A stretch of 64,000 nt of DNA from Algibacter sp. L3A6 (GTDB lineage Bacteria; Bacteroidota; Bacteroidia; Flavobacteriales; Flavobacteriaceae): positions 4,276,501 to 4,340,500 of the forward strand of contig NZ_CP047030.1 in assembly GCF_009796825.1 (NCBI RefSeq). The letters run 5' to 3'. Shown here in pieces: positions 62,990 to 64,000 of the stretch. Each line of letters begins with the position of its first letter. The stretch's first letter is position 1. The notes under the pieces are model-generated. The model worked only from the letters and a program-made list of their open reading frames with translations, was not told where the DNA came from and made no database searches. The position numbers and the translations under genes were made by a program.

Positions 62990-64000
62990 TATACCATCTT
63001 GATTTCCTTCACTTCATCTGAATTGAGAATAAGAATCTTTTTATTCTAAATGAATACCAGTATAAGTATTAATTAAAACAGGTAAGATATCTCTATCAAC
63101 ATTCCCTATAAAAACTTGATTTAGATTTAAAACAATTGATCTTGTAACTATAAGAATTTATTGATGAAGAGGAACCCATAATCTGTTTTGGTATTCCTTT
63201 GTTAACACTACTTTAGTATCATCTACGATAATATTGTCTAACAATATATATGTATGTTTATTATCACTCCTATCTTTATCTGATGCGTAACCTAATAGTC
63301 TAACATATTCTATTTTACCATCATATTGTCTGTAGGTAGTTCTATTTTTATACCTTTTATATTTAGAGTTGCCTTTTTTGTAAGGATTACTAAACGGAAT
63401 GGTAGTGACACCGGAATATAGATCAGGAGAAATATATTCTTTTCCAGTAGCTGTATCTCTCATAAGAAAAACAGGAATCATATCTTTTATTGGACTGGTA
63501 TACAATTGTATATCTTGATCTAAAGCATTATCCAACTCTTTAGCCTCAATAGTTACCATAGCAGTATTTTCAATTGTAGGAGTTATAAATCCATAAGCAA
63601 CCTCTGATTTTATTTTGTTTGCTTTTTTTTGTACCTCATCTCTTGTACCGTTGATATAATACATTCGGTAATAAAAAGTCTCTCCCGGTTTTACATCAAT
63701 TTTTGCAATTGTAGTAAATAATGTATAATCACGGGGATTTCTATCATTCCCTACCTGTGCACTTCTATAGTAAATTTTAGAAAGGTTATGATCGCTAAAC
63801 TCATCTTTTAAAATTTTATCTCCAAAAACAATTCCCAATGCTGGACTTGTTGACGAAAATGTATCTTGAGCATAAATAATATAACCACCTGTAGCATCAA
63901 TACTATCTGTATCTCCTTTGTTTTTAGTTCCAGTTTGTCCGTAAATAATTTCAATATCTCCACCTGGCCTGCTAACAAAATTTCCTCTTAACGCAGAACT
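62990..64000 (-). pseudogene. RIGKGGQ-family gene with decayed 3' end, cut by window edge
   Basis: From the right edge (64,000) the minus strand is open through SSALRGNFVSRPGGDIEIIY and PALGIVFGDKILKDEF to KEYQNRLWVPLHQ and a stop at 63,158. It closely follows the 60,345 protein over some 280 residues. Beyond that stop the same frame continues to match the paralogue (NQVFIGNVDRDILPVL against DQVFDIGTAEGDITPIL; KDSYSQFR against KDTYAQFR; NQDG against SQDG) but carries two more stops. The sorting domain is gone. So the intact ancestor had the same architecture, and this copy cannot be secreted by type IX secretion. The 5' end lies outside the window. Confidence 0.8.

Overview
The window looks like a chromosomal accessory region of a marine member of the Flavobacteriia (Bacteroidota). 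The DNA is strongly AT-rich and promoters have the TAnnTTTG -7 box of this phylum. There is a SusC/SusD pair, giant hybrid two-component regulators with AraC-type outputs, and many secreted proteins ending in type IX secretion (Por) sorting domains. Sulfatases are abundant. Nothing in the sequence fixes the genus.

Layout. Positions 1-5,150 are a decayed junction: the start of a sulfatase cut by the window edge, a truncated GntR regulator, an intact tyrosine integrase, a degenerate tRNA 3' half, and gene scraps. Positions 5,149-39,473 are one long minus-strand polysaccharide utilization locus (PUL). In transcription order it holds a putative TIM-barrel glycosidase, a sulfatase, an 869-residue unknown protein, two small paralogous secreted proteins, a protein of an unrecognised RIGKGGQ family, a GHL15-like glycosidase with three binding modules, a GH115 alpha-glucuronidase, a hybrid regulator, SusC, SusD, a GH29 fucosidase, a second GHL15-like enzyme, a second sulfatase, a GH28-like enzyme and an acyl esterase. 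Positions 39,474-43,510 are a second decayed junction: a frameshifted small secreted protein, an IS3 scrap abutting the start of a lost hybrid regulator, a second but frameshifted integrase with the same degenerate tRNA, and a ruined fbp gene. Positions 43,578-59,964 are a plus-strand PUL arm: hybrid regulator, modular esterase, small secreted protein, GH79-like glucuronidase, a dead IS1182-type element, another small secreted protein, a sulfatase nearly matching the one at 35.6 kb, a small sorting-domain protein and another RIGKGGQ protein. Positions 60,345-64,000 hold two more RIGKGGQ genes on the minus strand; the second is a pseudogene running off the window.

Together the proteins suit a sulfated, acylated, uronic-acid- and fucose-containing algal polysaccharide. 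The regulators would sense oligosaccharides in the periplasm. Secreted endo-acting enzymes, sulfatases and esterases would work outside the cell, SusC/SusD would import the fragments, and GH115, GH79, GH29 and GH28-like enzymes would trim them. The exact glycan is an inference.

Two observations stand out. First, four paralogues of a protein family I do not recognise (RIGKGGQ motif) sit in one locus and are candidates for a new carbohydrate-active enzyme family. Second, the locus records its own rearrangement: two direct integrase plus tRNA-3'-half modules bound a segment of about 39.5 kb, and two esterase-GH115 pairs have decayed in complementary fashion, each place keeping one gene and a scrap of the other.
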